In this document: piece by piece, positions 55,936 through 64,000 of the stretch | How the letters are laid out: each line of letters begins with the position of its first letter | How positions within the stretch are numbered: the first letter of the stretch is position 1 | Source: Proteles cristata cristata | Lineage: Eukaryota > Chordata > Mammalia > Carnivora > Hyaenidae | Assembly: GCA_017311185.1 (NCBI GenBank) | Contig: JAESUZ010003302.1 | Location: 124,001 to 188,000 of the forward strand | Direction of reading: 5' to 3' | Length of the DNA stretch: 64,000 nt | Position numbers and translations under genes: made by a program | The notes under the pieces: model-generated | Told to the model about the DNA's origin: nothing | What the model saw: only the letters and a program-made list of their open reading frames with translations | The model's database searches: none

Positions 55936-55966
<31 letters not shown>
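55743..55966 (+). mobile_element. Young carnivore SINE, perfect 16-bp duplication
   Basis: Near-consensus young copy with TTTCGCTTGGG and CTAGAAATAAA, then an A-tail over 20 bases long. AGAAATGACAAGTATC is at 55727-55742 and 55967-55982. Confidence 0.98.
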
Positions 55967-55967
<1 letters not shown>

Positions 55968-55982
55968 GAAATGACAAGTATC

Positions 55983-56460
55983 CCGCAAGTCTACATTGTA
56001 GAACCTACCTGCTCAGTTTGGAGGGAAGTGGGAGGCGTGCAAAGAAAGCTTCCTGTATATCAGGAGCAGAATCCAATTTGTCGACTTTGAAAGCTTCTTT
56101 GCCGCCCACATGTGTACCTGAAAGCAGGAACCAACCCAGCCTCGGCACTGGGCGTGCTCACCGCTAAGAACCTCAGCAATTCTGCAGACCACGTTCATCC
56201 CGCAAGTGCACCTGACGTTGACCCCCCAGTAAGAAGCATTCTGCATCCCCACCTAGCACTTGCAGGCAGCCAGCAGACTCGCAAGTAGCATCAAACGTTG
56301 CAACGCACTGTTACTCACTGAATTGTCCTGGCACGTATGTCAAAGAAACAAATCCAGGGACCGGATTTCTAACTCTCATCTATGGCAATCTTCTCCACAG
56401 AAAGGGGGTCTGCCAGAAGCCAGACCCAAAAGAAAGAGTACATGCTGTTATGATCCCATT
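55983..56460. other. Intronic sequence, no feature seen
   Basis: Unique-looking. No repeat recognised. Confidence 0.45.
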
Positions 56461-56860
56461 TCTGTAAAACACTAGAAAATGCAAACTAGTCTTTGTATGT
56501 TGGCTTTTTTAAAGAAAATGCAAACTAATCTGTAGTTTAGACAGATTACTGAGAAAACAGAGCAGTGGTTGCCTGGGGATGGGGACCTAGAGAGAGATTC
56601 CCAGGGGACTCAAGGAAACTTTTGGGACTGAGCGGTGGGAGAAGAAAATGCCTGAATCCTTACAATAGCTTCTGAGGACCTAAAGATATACTCCCACCTC
56701 ACCAACCTTCTCTAGAGACATTTCTTGTTTCCATAAAGTCTGGAATACTATATACTAAAATACTAATAGTAATTATTCACAGGTGATGCCTATCGTCTTT
56801 TTTTCTGAGACTATTAATTTTATATTCAAAACCAAAACATTTTTAAATAACATGATTCAA
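56461..56860 (+). mobile_element. Old L1 3' UTR fragment
   Basis: GAGCAGTGGTTGCCTGGGGA and AAACTTTTGGGACTGAGC are typical old L1 3' UTR phrases. A small repeat of GAAAATGCAAACTA occurs at about 56474 and 56515. Confidence 0.65.
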
Positions 56861-56864
56861 AGTT

Positions 56865-58080
56865 AACACCAACCAAAGACCTAAATATGAGGAACCATAA
56901 AATTTCCGAATACAACCTAGGCAGTCAGCTCTTGGACATCACATTTAGCAACATATTTATGGATGTGTTTCTTCAGGCAAGGGAAACAAAAGCAAACATT
57001 AACTCCTGGGACTACTAAAAAGCTTTTTGCACAACAAAGGAAACCAACAAAATAAAAAGGCAACCCAGTGAATGGGAGAAGATATTCACAAATGATATAT
57101 CTAATAAGGGGTTATATGCAGAATAAAAAACTTTTACAGTGCAACTCCAAAACACACACAAACACAGAGAGAACACACAATACAATAAAAAAATGGGCAG
57201 AGGACCTCAACAGACACTTTTCCAAAGAAGACATACAGATGGCCAACGGATACATGAAAGAGACTCAACATCACCAGCTGTCAGGGAAATGTGAATCAAA
57301 ACTACAGTGAGATATCCTCTTATACCTGTTAGAATGGCTGCTATCAGGAAGGCCAGAAATAACAAGTTTTGGGAAGACGTAGAGAAAAAGGAACCCTTGT
57401 GCCTGGTTCATGGGAATGCAAACTGCTGCAGCCACTCTGGAAAACAGTATGGAGGCTCCTCAAAGAATTAAAAATAGGTCTACCATGTGATCCAGTAATT
57501 CCACTACTGGATATTTACCCAAAGAAAACAAAAACACTAATTCAAAAAGATATATGCTTCCCTATGTTTATAGCAGCATTATTTACAATAGCCAAATTAC
57601 AGAAGCAGCCCAAGTGTCTATCAGTACATAAATGGATAAAAGAGAGGTGGTGTATATATACACTGGAATATTACTCAGCCATTAAGAATGAGATCTTGCC
57701 ATTTGCACCAACATGGATGGACCTAGAGGGTATTCTGCGAAGTGAAATAAGTCAGCCACAGAGAGGAATACCAACCATATGATTTCACTTATATGTGGAA
57801 TCTAAAAAAACAATCAACAAAGAAACAGACTCTTAAATACAGAGAACTGGTGGGAGAAGTGGGGGGGGGAATGAGCAAAATAGATGAAGGGCCTTAAGAG
57901 GTAGAAAGTTCCAGTTATAAAATAAACACGTAGTGGAGATAAAAGTACAACATGGGGAATATAATCAATAATATTGTAATAATGTTGGATGGTGACTGAG
58001 TAAGCTATGGAACTGTTGGATCACACTGTACACCTAAAACTAACATTGTATGTTAATTATACATACTTCAATGAAAACAC
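56865..58080 (+). mobile_element. L1 3' fragment
   Basis: ORF2 end and 3' UTR run through GCAAGGGAAACAAAAGCAAA (56979), GACATACAGATGGCCAACGG, GGATATTTACCCAAAGAAAA, the C-terminal frame at 57369-57782 and GTTGTGTGTTAATTATAC-like final sequence near 58060. Partly open but lacks the upstream catalytic part. Confidence 0.88.
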
Positions 58081-58082
58081 AT

Positions 58083-58187
58083 AGGGGCACCTGGCTGGCT
58101 CAGTCATTAGAGCATGCAACTCTTGATTTCAGGGTTGTGAGTTCAAGCCCCACATTGGGCGTGGAGATTACTTAAAAGTAAAATCTT
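58083..58187 (+). mobile_element. Older-type short carnivore SINE
   Basis: The head is GGGGCACCTGGCTGGCTCAG, with CAACTCTTGATTTCAGGGTT, GTGAGTTCAAGCCCCACATT and the end GGAGATTACTTAAAAGTAAA. It lacks the CT-rich tract and the GACAGCTCAGAGCC block, so it belongs to a different, older subfamily. Confidence 0.9.
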
Positions 58188-58398
58188 TTTTATATATTTT
58201 TATTTATTTCTAGGAGAGAGAGAGAGACAGCGTGAGCAGGGGAGGGTCAGAGAGAGAGGGAGTCACAGACTGAAACAGGCTCCAGGCTCTGAGCTGGCAG
58301 TCAGCACAGAGCCCGACGCGGGGCTCGAACCTACGAACCGCGAGATCATGACCTAAGCGAAAGTCGGACGCTTAACTGACTAAGCCACCCAGGCACCC
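58188..58398 (-). mobile_element. Young carnivore SINE, minus strand, inserted in a SINE
   Basis: The reverse complement has GGTGCCTGGGTGGCTTAGTC, GACTGCCAGCTC and CAGTCTGTGACTCC. CTTAAAAGTAAAATCTT (17 bp; the first base may belong to the element) is at 58171-58187 and 58399-58415, placing it in the 3' tail of the older SINE. Confidence 0.96.
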
Positions 58399-58439
58399 CT
58401 TAAAAGTAAAATCTTAAAAAAGGTAATAACAACCATATG

Positions 58440-58905
58440 ACACTCCTTGTGGTAAGCAGAATCCCTCGGGATGTCTACATCTTAACCCCTAGAGCCTATG
58501 AATATGTCACCTTATGTGGCAAAAGGGACTTAGCAGACGTGATTAAGTTAAGGATATTGAGATAGGGAGATTACCCTGGACTGTGTCAGTGGCCCAAAGT
58601 AATCACAAGGGTCCCTATACAGAAAAGAGGGATGAGGGAAGCTCAGAGTCAGTGTGATGGCAGGAAGGAGGCCATGAGCCAAGGAATTCAGGTGACCTCC
58701 AGACCCTGGAAAAAAGTCAAAGAAACATATTCTCTCCTAGTGCCTCCAGAAGGAACAAACCCTGTTGACATACTGATTTTAGCCCAGTGAGGCCCTTGTC
58801 AGCTTTTCAACCTCCAGATATAAGAGAACATAATCACGTCGCTTTAAGTCTCTAAATTTGCAGTGATTTGTTACAGCAGCAAGAGGAGACTGATACACCC
58901 TCTTT
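58440..58905 (+). mobile_element. MaLR-type LTR
   Basis: GGTAAGCAGAATCCCTCGGG, TGTGGCAAAAGGGACTTAGC, GTGATTAAGTTAAGGATATT, ACCCTGGACTGTGTCAGTGG, CCAGTGAGGCCC and the terminal TTACAGCAGCAAGAGGAGAC. A well-preserved solo LTR. Confidence 0.88.
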
Positions 58906-58924
58906 CTTCCTTCAACATACATGT

Positions 58925-59010
58925 TCATCTGTTCCGCCAACAAACCTTTGCTGAGCATTCATGCTGTGCCAGACATTATCCTAGACCTGGGGAATAGCAA
59001 GAACAGCACA
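58925..59010 (-). mobile_element. L2 3' scrap, minus strand
   Basis: TTGCTGAGCATTCATGCTGT, GCCAGACATTATCCTAGACC and TGGGGAATAGCAAGAACAGC match the reversed end of L2. Confidence 0.65.
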
Positions 59011-59699
59011 TTCTTTGCTCCAGAGAAGATGCCAGAGCAGCTGGCACCTGTTTGAAGCAGGCCAAGTGTCCACCTTTGTTCTTAACATGTTTGCAACTTT
59101 GATTTGGAAATCTTTCCAGATCGTATTTATTCAGCTAACCCTATAATGTCACACTTTCAACAAGCAATTATTCTTTTTAAAAAAAGAGTCTTACTTACAA
59201 TTATGTGTATTCTAATTGGGTAATATGACTGACAAAGGCCTTAATTATGGTCCATAATTCACACCTAGTATATCATTAGATCTTTGCTACAAGTCGACAT
59301 TTGTGAGTATCACACCATTGTCCTGTCATTTGTGCAGCTTTCTCCAATTATTGCACTTTCAAGGGCATTAGTGCAAGGTGAGGTGACAAATGATGGTGGT
59401 CCAACCGCCAGAGACTTTTTTACCGGAGAAAAAAACATCTTCTGGTGACTCTAACCCAAAACACAGAAGGGGCTCCATTCTAGTGGGTATCAGCTCCACC
59501 CACACGGAACTTCATTTGCTATTCTTGTGAATTATTACAATAGTTATGTAAAGGTACACTGCTCACACTCCTATATTCAGGTGAGAAGACCAAAGCACAA
59601 ATTTGTCAAAGGCATCAAGTCAAGAAGTGAGAATTTGCCGAGTACACTTCGCTTTGATAAAATCTACCTACAGCACTGGGCCAAGTTGAAGAGTATGTC
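59011..59699. other. Repeat-free AT-rich intron stretch
   Basis: No repeat recognised. 59080-59460 contains several TAATTA, CCAATTAT and ATTATTG words and is treated in the findings as a candidate conserved element. Confidence 0.45.
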
Positions 59700-60370
59700 G
59701 CCAAAATTCATATCTTCAGAACCTATAAATGTGACCTTGTTTGGAAACAGGGTACTTGCAAATGTAGTCAAATTATGATGAGGTCATACTGGATTAGAGT
59801 GGATCCTAAATGAACAACTAGTGTTCTTAGAAGGAGAGAGAAATTTGGACACACACACAGGGAAGAACTTCTTCATATGAAGACAGAGGCAGACATTGGA
59901 CTGGTGCAGCCACAGGCCAAGGAAGGCCGAGGACTAACAACCACCATCAGAAGCTGGGAAGAGAGAAGGATTCTACCGAGAGTCTAAGAGGGAGCGAGAG
60001 AGAATGACCCTGCTGACACCTTGATTTTGGACCTCCAGAATTGTGAGAAAATTGTTTTGTTTTGTTTTGTTTTAATTTTTTTTAATGTTTTATTTATTTC
60101 TAGGAGAGAGAGAGAGAGAGACAGCGTGAGCAGGGGAGGGTCAGAGAGAGAGGGAGTCACAGACTGAAACAGGCTCCAGGCTCTGAGCCGGCAGTCAGCA
60201 CAGAGCCCGACGCGGGGCTCGAACCCACACACCGCGAGATCATGACCTAAGCGAAAGTCGGACGCTCAACCGACTAAGCCACCCAGGCGCCCCGTGAGAA
60301 AATTGTTTTTAAGTAATCTACTTTGTGGTATTTTTTTACAGCAGCCCTGGGAATACAATTAAAAGTATTC
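59700..60370 (+). mobile_element. MaLR-type LTR split by a young SINE
   Basis: TATCTTCAGAACCTATAAAT, GTGACCTTGTTTGGAAACAG, GATGAGGTCATACTGGATTA, GAAATTTGGACACACACACA, CTGACACCTTGATTTTGGAC and, after the SINE, CTTTGTGGTATTTTTTTACA with CAGCAGCCCTGGGAATACAA. A long solo LTR. Confidence 0.92.
60059..60293 (-). mobile_element. Young carnivore SINE, minus strand, perfect 16-bp duplication
   Basis: The reverse complement has GGGGCGCCTGGGTGGCTTAG, CTGACTGCCGGCTCAGAGCC and CAGTCTGTGACTCC, and its tail includes CAAAACAAAAC units. GTGAGAAAATTGTTTT is at 60043-60058 and 60294-60309, inside the LTR end. Confidence 0.98.
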
Positions 60371-60609
60371 TAGAATAATCAAGAGTTAGGTGTAGGTAGG
60401 GTTAATCCAGAACACTCCCCAGGAAATTGTGAGCTTAATGGAAGTTTCTAAAAGAAGGAAGAACACAGCTTGGGAAGGAGAAAGGCAGGGGACCGAGAAT
60501 ATTCAAGCATAATGCAGAATCCCTCCCCAGCCAGGAGATACCAAGGCATCGGCACATACACTCACAAAGTCCTATATGTGCCACCGGAGCTGCTCAACAC
60601 GAGGAGATC

Positions 60610-61215
60610 CCAGTTTACCCCTGTGGTAAAGGCAAAAATTAGCACAATGGATAAAACCAAGACTTGGAAAGGATGTGGGAACATGGAAACCCATGGGCCC
60701 TGTTGGTGGGAGTATGAACCATCGCAGCCATTTCTGAAAATAAGTCAGCAGCACTTTGCTGTATTTGCATGTGTGTGCCCCATGACCCACACGGTCCCGC
60801 TCCTGGGCACAAAGCCCAGAGAAGGTCTTACACAGGGTCCATGGGCACACAGAGGAGGATGCGTGCCACAGGACTGACCATGGGGTGGCAAACTAGAGAC
60901 ATTGTGGGTGGGTGTCCATGACTGGCAGAGCATCAATACGACATGACAGATGCTTACAATGAAATATTTATACCCTAAGGAGGCAACTCGAAGCAACAGA
61001 TCCAATGTAGCAACATGGAAAGACCTTGAAAATATGGTGCTGAATGCAGACAATAAGAAATAGAAGGGCACAGTATGATTTCTGTCATCATACATGCTCT
61101 CTATAGATTTCACAGGGACCTGAGCATATTTAATGGCATGAACTAAGAGCAGTGCTACATGAGGGGAAGGGAAAGAAAGTGGGATGGACGATAAAAGGGA
61201 GTAGAAACTAACATA
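60610..61215 (+). mobile_element. Old L1 ORF2 end and 3' UTR
   Basis: CTTGGAAAGGATGTGGGAAC, TGGTGGGAGTATGAACCATC, TGACCATGGGGTGGCAAACT and GTAGCAACATGGAAAGACCT are diverged L1 landmarks. Confidence 0.72.
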
Positions 61216-61228
61216 AAACAGAATGATG

Positions 61229-61447
61229 GGGGCACCTGGGTGGCTTAGTCGGTTAAACGTTCGACTTTTGCTTAGGTCATGATCTCGCGGTTCGTGGGTT
61301 CGAGCCCCGGTCGGGCTCTGTGCTGACTGCCAGCTCAGAGCCTGGAGCCTGTTTCAGAGTCTGTATCTCCCTCTCTCTCTGACCCTCCCCTGCTCACGCT
61401 GTCTATCTCTCTCTCCTAGAAATAAATAAAAATATTTTTTAAAAAAT
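61229..61447 (+). mobile_element. Young-type carnivore SINE
   Basis: GGCTTAGTCGGTTAAACG, TTTTGCTTAGG, GACTGCCAGCTC and CTAGAAATAAAT mark the young subfamily; CAGAGTCTGTATCTCC is a variant. A short AATGATGG pair flanks it. Confidence 0.94.
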
Positions 61448-61501
61448 GATGGAAGGGAGTGGATGGATAAGAAGGGTGAAGATGTGAATAAAGTTTGGAC
61501 T

Positions 61502-61707
61502 TTTTTTTTTTAACGTTTATTTTGCCAGAGAGACAGAGTGCAAGTAGGGAAGGGGCAGAGAGAGAGGGAGACACAGAATCTGAAATAGACTCCAGGCTCC
61601 TAGCTGTCAGCACAGAGCCTGACATGGGGCTTGAACTCACAGACCGTGAGATTATGACCTAAGCTGAAGTTAAGATGCTTAACCAACTGAGCCATCCAGG
61701 CACCCAG
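61502..61707 (-). mobile_element. Older carnivore SINE, minus strand, 12-bp duplication
   Basis: The reverse complement starts GGGTGCCTGGATGGCTCAGT, with GACAGCTAGGAGCCTGGAGT. AAAGTTTGGACT is at 61490-61501 and 61708-61719. It lies 54 bp from the inverted SINE at 61229-61447. Confidence 0.95.
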
Positions 61708-61719
61708 AAAGTTTGGACT

Positions 61720-61830
61720 CCTTTAAAAAATAATGTATCCATGTTGGCTTGTTAACTGTGACTAATGTACCATACTAATGAAAGATGCCAATAAATCGAG
61801 GAAACTGGATGTGGGAACTCTGCATGCTCC
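61720..61830 (+). mobile_element. Ancient L1-type 3' UTR scrap
   Basis: GGCTTGTTAACTGTGACTAA, GTACCATACTAATGAAAGAT and CGAGGAAACTGGATGTGGGA parallel 36840-36910 of the ancient repeat. It continues the piece at 61448-61499. Confidence 0.65.
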
Positions 61831-62619
61831 TACTTCTCAGCCTGGGTTTAAGAGAACAGAAACTCAAGGAGTTAGGTTGTTTCCTATGGAGACTTAATTC
61901 CTTCAAATAGAACCCATGGAAATACATCTACTACAGTCTCACGGCAGAAAATAATTAAAACTGAGTCACACACATCAGAATCCATAAATGGTTGGACTTC
62001 TATGATCTTTTCTTCCGTAATCTGCCAGATTCTCTGCTATTCTATAGGTTCTCTTGCAGTGAAGGCAAATGAATGAGACTCTCTTGGATGATTAGTTGAA
62101 TGTTTCGGGGAATCAGTTCGTCCTGATGTGTCTCCTGATGGTCCCTGTGCTTCTTCTTGGGTAGTTGAGGAGGCTTTCACAAGCCAGAGTCTGCTTCTCT
62201 CACTGCAAGAAGGAATGTTTACACTGCTTGAATTGCATTCTATCCAGCCTAAGAACCGCCCAAGGAACCTCCCAAGCAAGGTCGAAGCTCTTGCAGTCAT
62301 CTGAGACTCCGCCTCCACTCTACAGGTAATTCACCTGGACTCCTGGCCTCTTCTGCAGCCCTGATTCTGGTGATAGGAGTTCTGGTTTGGCTCAGAAGGC
62401 AGCAACCCTGCTGCCCTCAAGAAGGTAGACTGAAACAGGAGAAACATACAGGGGGAAACATCCCAAAGAGCATTTACTAAGAATGTCAACAGCAGGAGAA
62501 ACACTGTCTTCACAGCGCCTGGGCACACTGTTGCCGGAGGGAGGCGGCACCAGCTGGCAATATCTATTAACATGTGAACCTGAATCCTGTCACCTTGTGG
62601 GCACTTCTCAGCATCCAGC
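61831..62619. other. Intronic sequence, no repeat recognised
   Basis: A 94-codon minus-strand frame at 62037-62318 shows no recognisable family. The rest is unique-looking. Confidence 0.45.
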
Positions 62620-63260
62620 CACACAAGTGCACAAAGATGCTTGCATAGCACTGCTGTACGGAAGAATTGGAGACAGCCCAAATGACGATCAGTAGAGAAA
62701 TGCCTCCATCAAATTAGGTACGGCTGTAGTGTAGATACGGGTCAGTGGTTTATATGGATGACAAAGACCTGCATGGAAAGATCCTCGAGACCTATAACTG
62801 AGTATAGCAATGACACACAGAGTATAATGACATTTACATCCATATCTTAAAAGACCCATCCACCAACAGATAAGTGGATAAACCAAATGTGGTGTACCCA
62901 TACAACGGAGGAGCCATGAATAGGACTGAAGCCCTGACACGTGCTACAATATGGATGGACCTTGAAAACATCATGTCAGAAGAAAGAAGCCGAATTCTAC
63001 ATTCCCATGTTACATGGCATTATTTACATGAAATCTGCAGAACAGTCAAGTCCACAGAGACAGAAAGAGGAGTGGTTTCCAGAGGCTGTGTAGAGGGGAG
63101 AAGGGGGGGGGGGTGACTGCCACATGGGTCCAGGTTTGTTTGAGGTGATGAAAAGATTCTGGAGTTCAACAGTGGCGATAGTTACACAACACCATGAATG
63201 TACCAAACAAACCCCACTGAGCTGCATAAAGGGTCGATTCTATGGCACTTGAATTATGGC
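62620..63260 (+). mobile_element. Old L1 3' end
   Basis: AATTGGAGACAGCCCAAATG, CAACATCATG-type GGATGGACCTTGAAAACATC, AGGAGTGGTTTCCAGAGGCT and ACTGAGCTGCATAAAGGGTC are old L1 3' landmarks. A 12-G run lies near 63103-63113. Confidence 0.78.
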
Positions 63261-64000
63261 TCACAGAAAATGAATATGCTCACATGGGAGACATTCAGCA
63301 ATGGAGCTGGGAATGTAGAGGAGGCGGGTTTTCAGGGTATGATCAACAGAATGCAGTGAGAAATGTGATTTGAGGACAGGGAAGGGAGGGTGAGGGGGCA
63401 AGAGGGTGTGAGAGGATTTGGAAGCTTCCAGCTCACCTACAGAGCCCTCAGATCATTGCCAGCAAACCTGACCTGGACCTAGCAGCTAGCTTTCGGGGTT
63501 TGGGTTGGGGTGGTCAGAATAGGCCCAGCCACTTGCCAGTCTAGGGGCCCATCTTTGGGGCTGAATGGTCTTGGACACAGAGGCTAGGAAGCCACCACCC
63601 ACCCCCAACTCTGATCACCCAGCCCCAGAGTTCAGCCCTGAGGTTTCCTCAGCTCTATGACTGACGCAGACCACAGGGAGCAGTAATGTCACAGCTGCCA
63701 CAGCCACCAGTTGGGGAAGGGAGGGGAAGGCAGCCCAAGGAAGGGATGGGGAGCTTGTGTGCAAATCACACTTGCCCTCTGTAGGAGAGTAAGAACAGGG
63801 CCCCAGCCGAGGACGTGCAGGGCCCAGTGCACTCCAAAGTCCAGTGTGGCCGCTCCCAGGGCCTCTGGGCTGGCCTCACCCCACCACTCCCAGAAGGCGT
63901 CCTCAGAAATGAAGCCGGAGCACAAGACATGACTCCCTAATCTTTGCACCGGTCCACCTTGGCTTCTCCTTCCTCGAATTTTCCTTCGACCTCCTGGTTG
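63261..64000. other. GC-richer intronic sequence, no feature seen
   Basis: No repeat and no exon 1 or signal-peptide sequence was recognised up to the window end. Overlapping frames at 63689-63949 occur on both strands and show no family. Confidence 0.5.

Noticed and set aside
57369..57782. 137-codon frame as a gene
   Set aside because: It is the C-terminal ORF2 remnant of the L1 at 56865-58080 (YPKKTKTLIQKDICFPMF and similar motifs).
34915..64000. CD99L2 exon 1 or promoter CpG island
   Set aside because: No signal-peptide coding sequence with a phase-1 donor and no strong CpG island was found on the minus strand. It is presumed to lie beyond the window.

Overview
This is a nuclear chromosome window from a carnivoran mammal, almost certainly Feliformia. 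The evidence is about 29 copies of the tRNA-Lys-derived carnivore SINE in its feliform form (GGGCGCCTGGGTGGC at the 5' end, a B-box GGTTCGAGCCC, a CT-rich tract and an A-rich tail), together with L1, L2, MIR and MaLR-type LTR remnants and intron-rich gene structure. There is no prokaryotic or viral gene organisation.

One protein-coding gene is present: CD99L2 (CD99 antigen-like 2, X-linked in other placental mammals), on the minus strand. Seven internal exons can be placed with splice sites, in transcript order 34855-34914, 19079-19147, 18867-18950, 16466-16525, 5497-5535, 5030-5149 and 1082-1147. Together they give 498 nt (166 codons): the acidic ectodomain, the single membrane helix and most of the cytoplasmic tail. 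The first exon (signal peptide) must lie beyond 64000 and the last exon(s) before position 1; neither was seen. Every exon in the window is a multiple of three and is flanked by phase-1 introns.

The rest is intronic. Introns 1148-5029 and 5150-5496 are GC-rich and repeat-poor. Intron 5536-16465 holds old L1 and L2 pieces and a few SINEs. Intron 19148-34854 is packed with nested L1 copies, LTRs and SINEs. The partial intron 34915-64000 carries the youngest L1 copies and most of the young SINEs. Many insertions keep target-site duplications, so their order can be read. Examples are an 18-bp duplication around the L1 at 20964-21592, an 18-bp duplication around the L1 at 39169-40952, and a SINE nested inside an L1 at 37340-37973. 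Recognisable L1 3' ends and LTRs lie overwhelmingly on the plus strand, antisense to CD99L2.

I found no new multi-gene system. The most interesting points are the symmetric-exon architecture of CD99L2, with only one copy of an exon cassette that I recall as duplicated in human; a young SINE subfamily with its own diagnostic bases; a triplicated SINE tail; an L1 that may carry a 3' transduction; and several repeat-free AT-rich stretches that may be conserved regulatory elements. Repeat family names are given from memory of consensus sequences, without a database search, so subfamily labels are deliberately broad.
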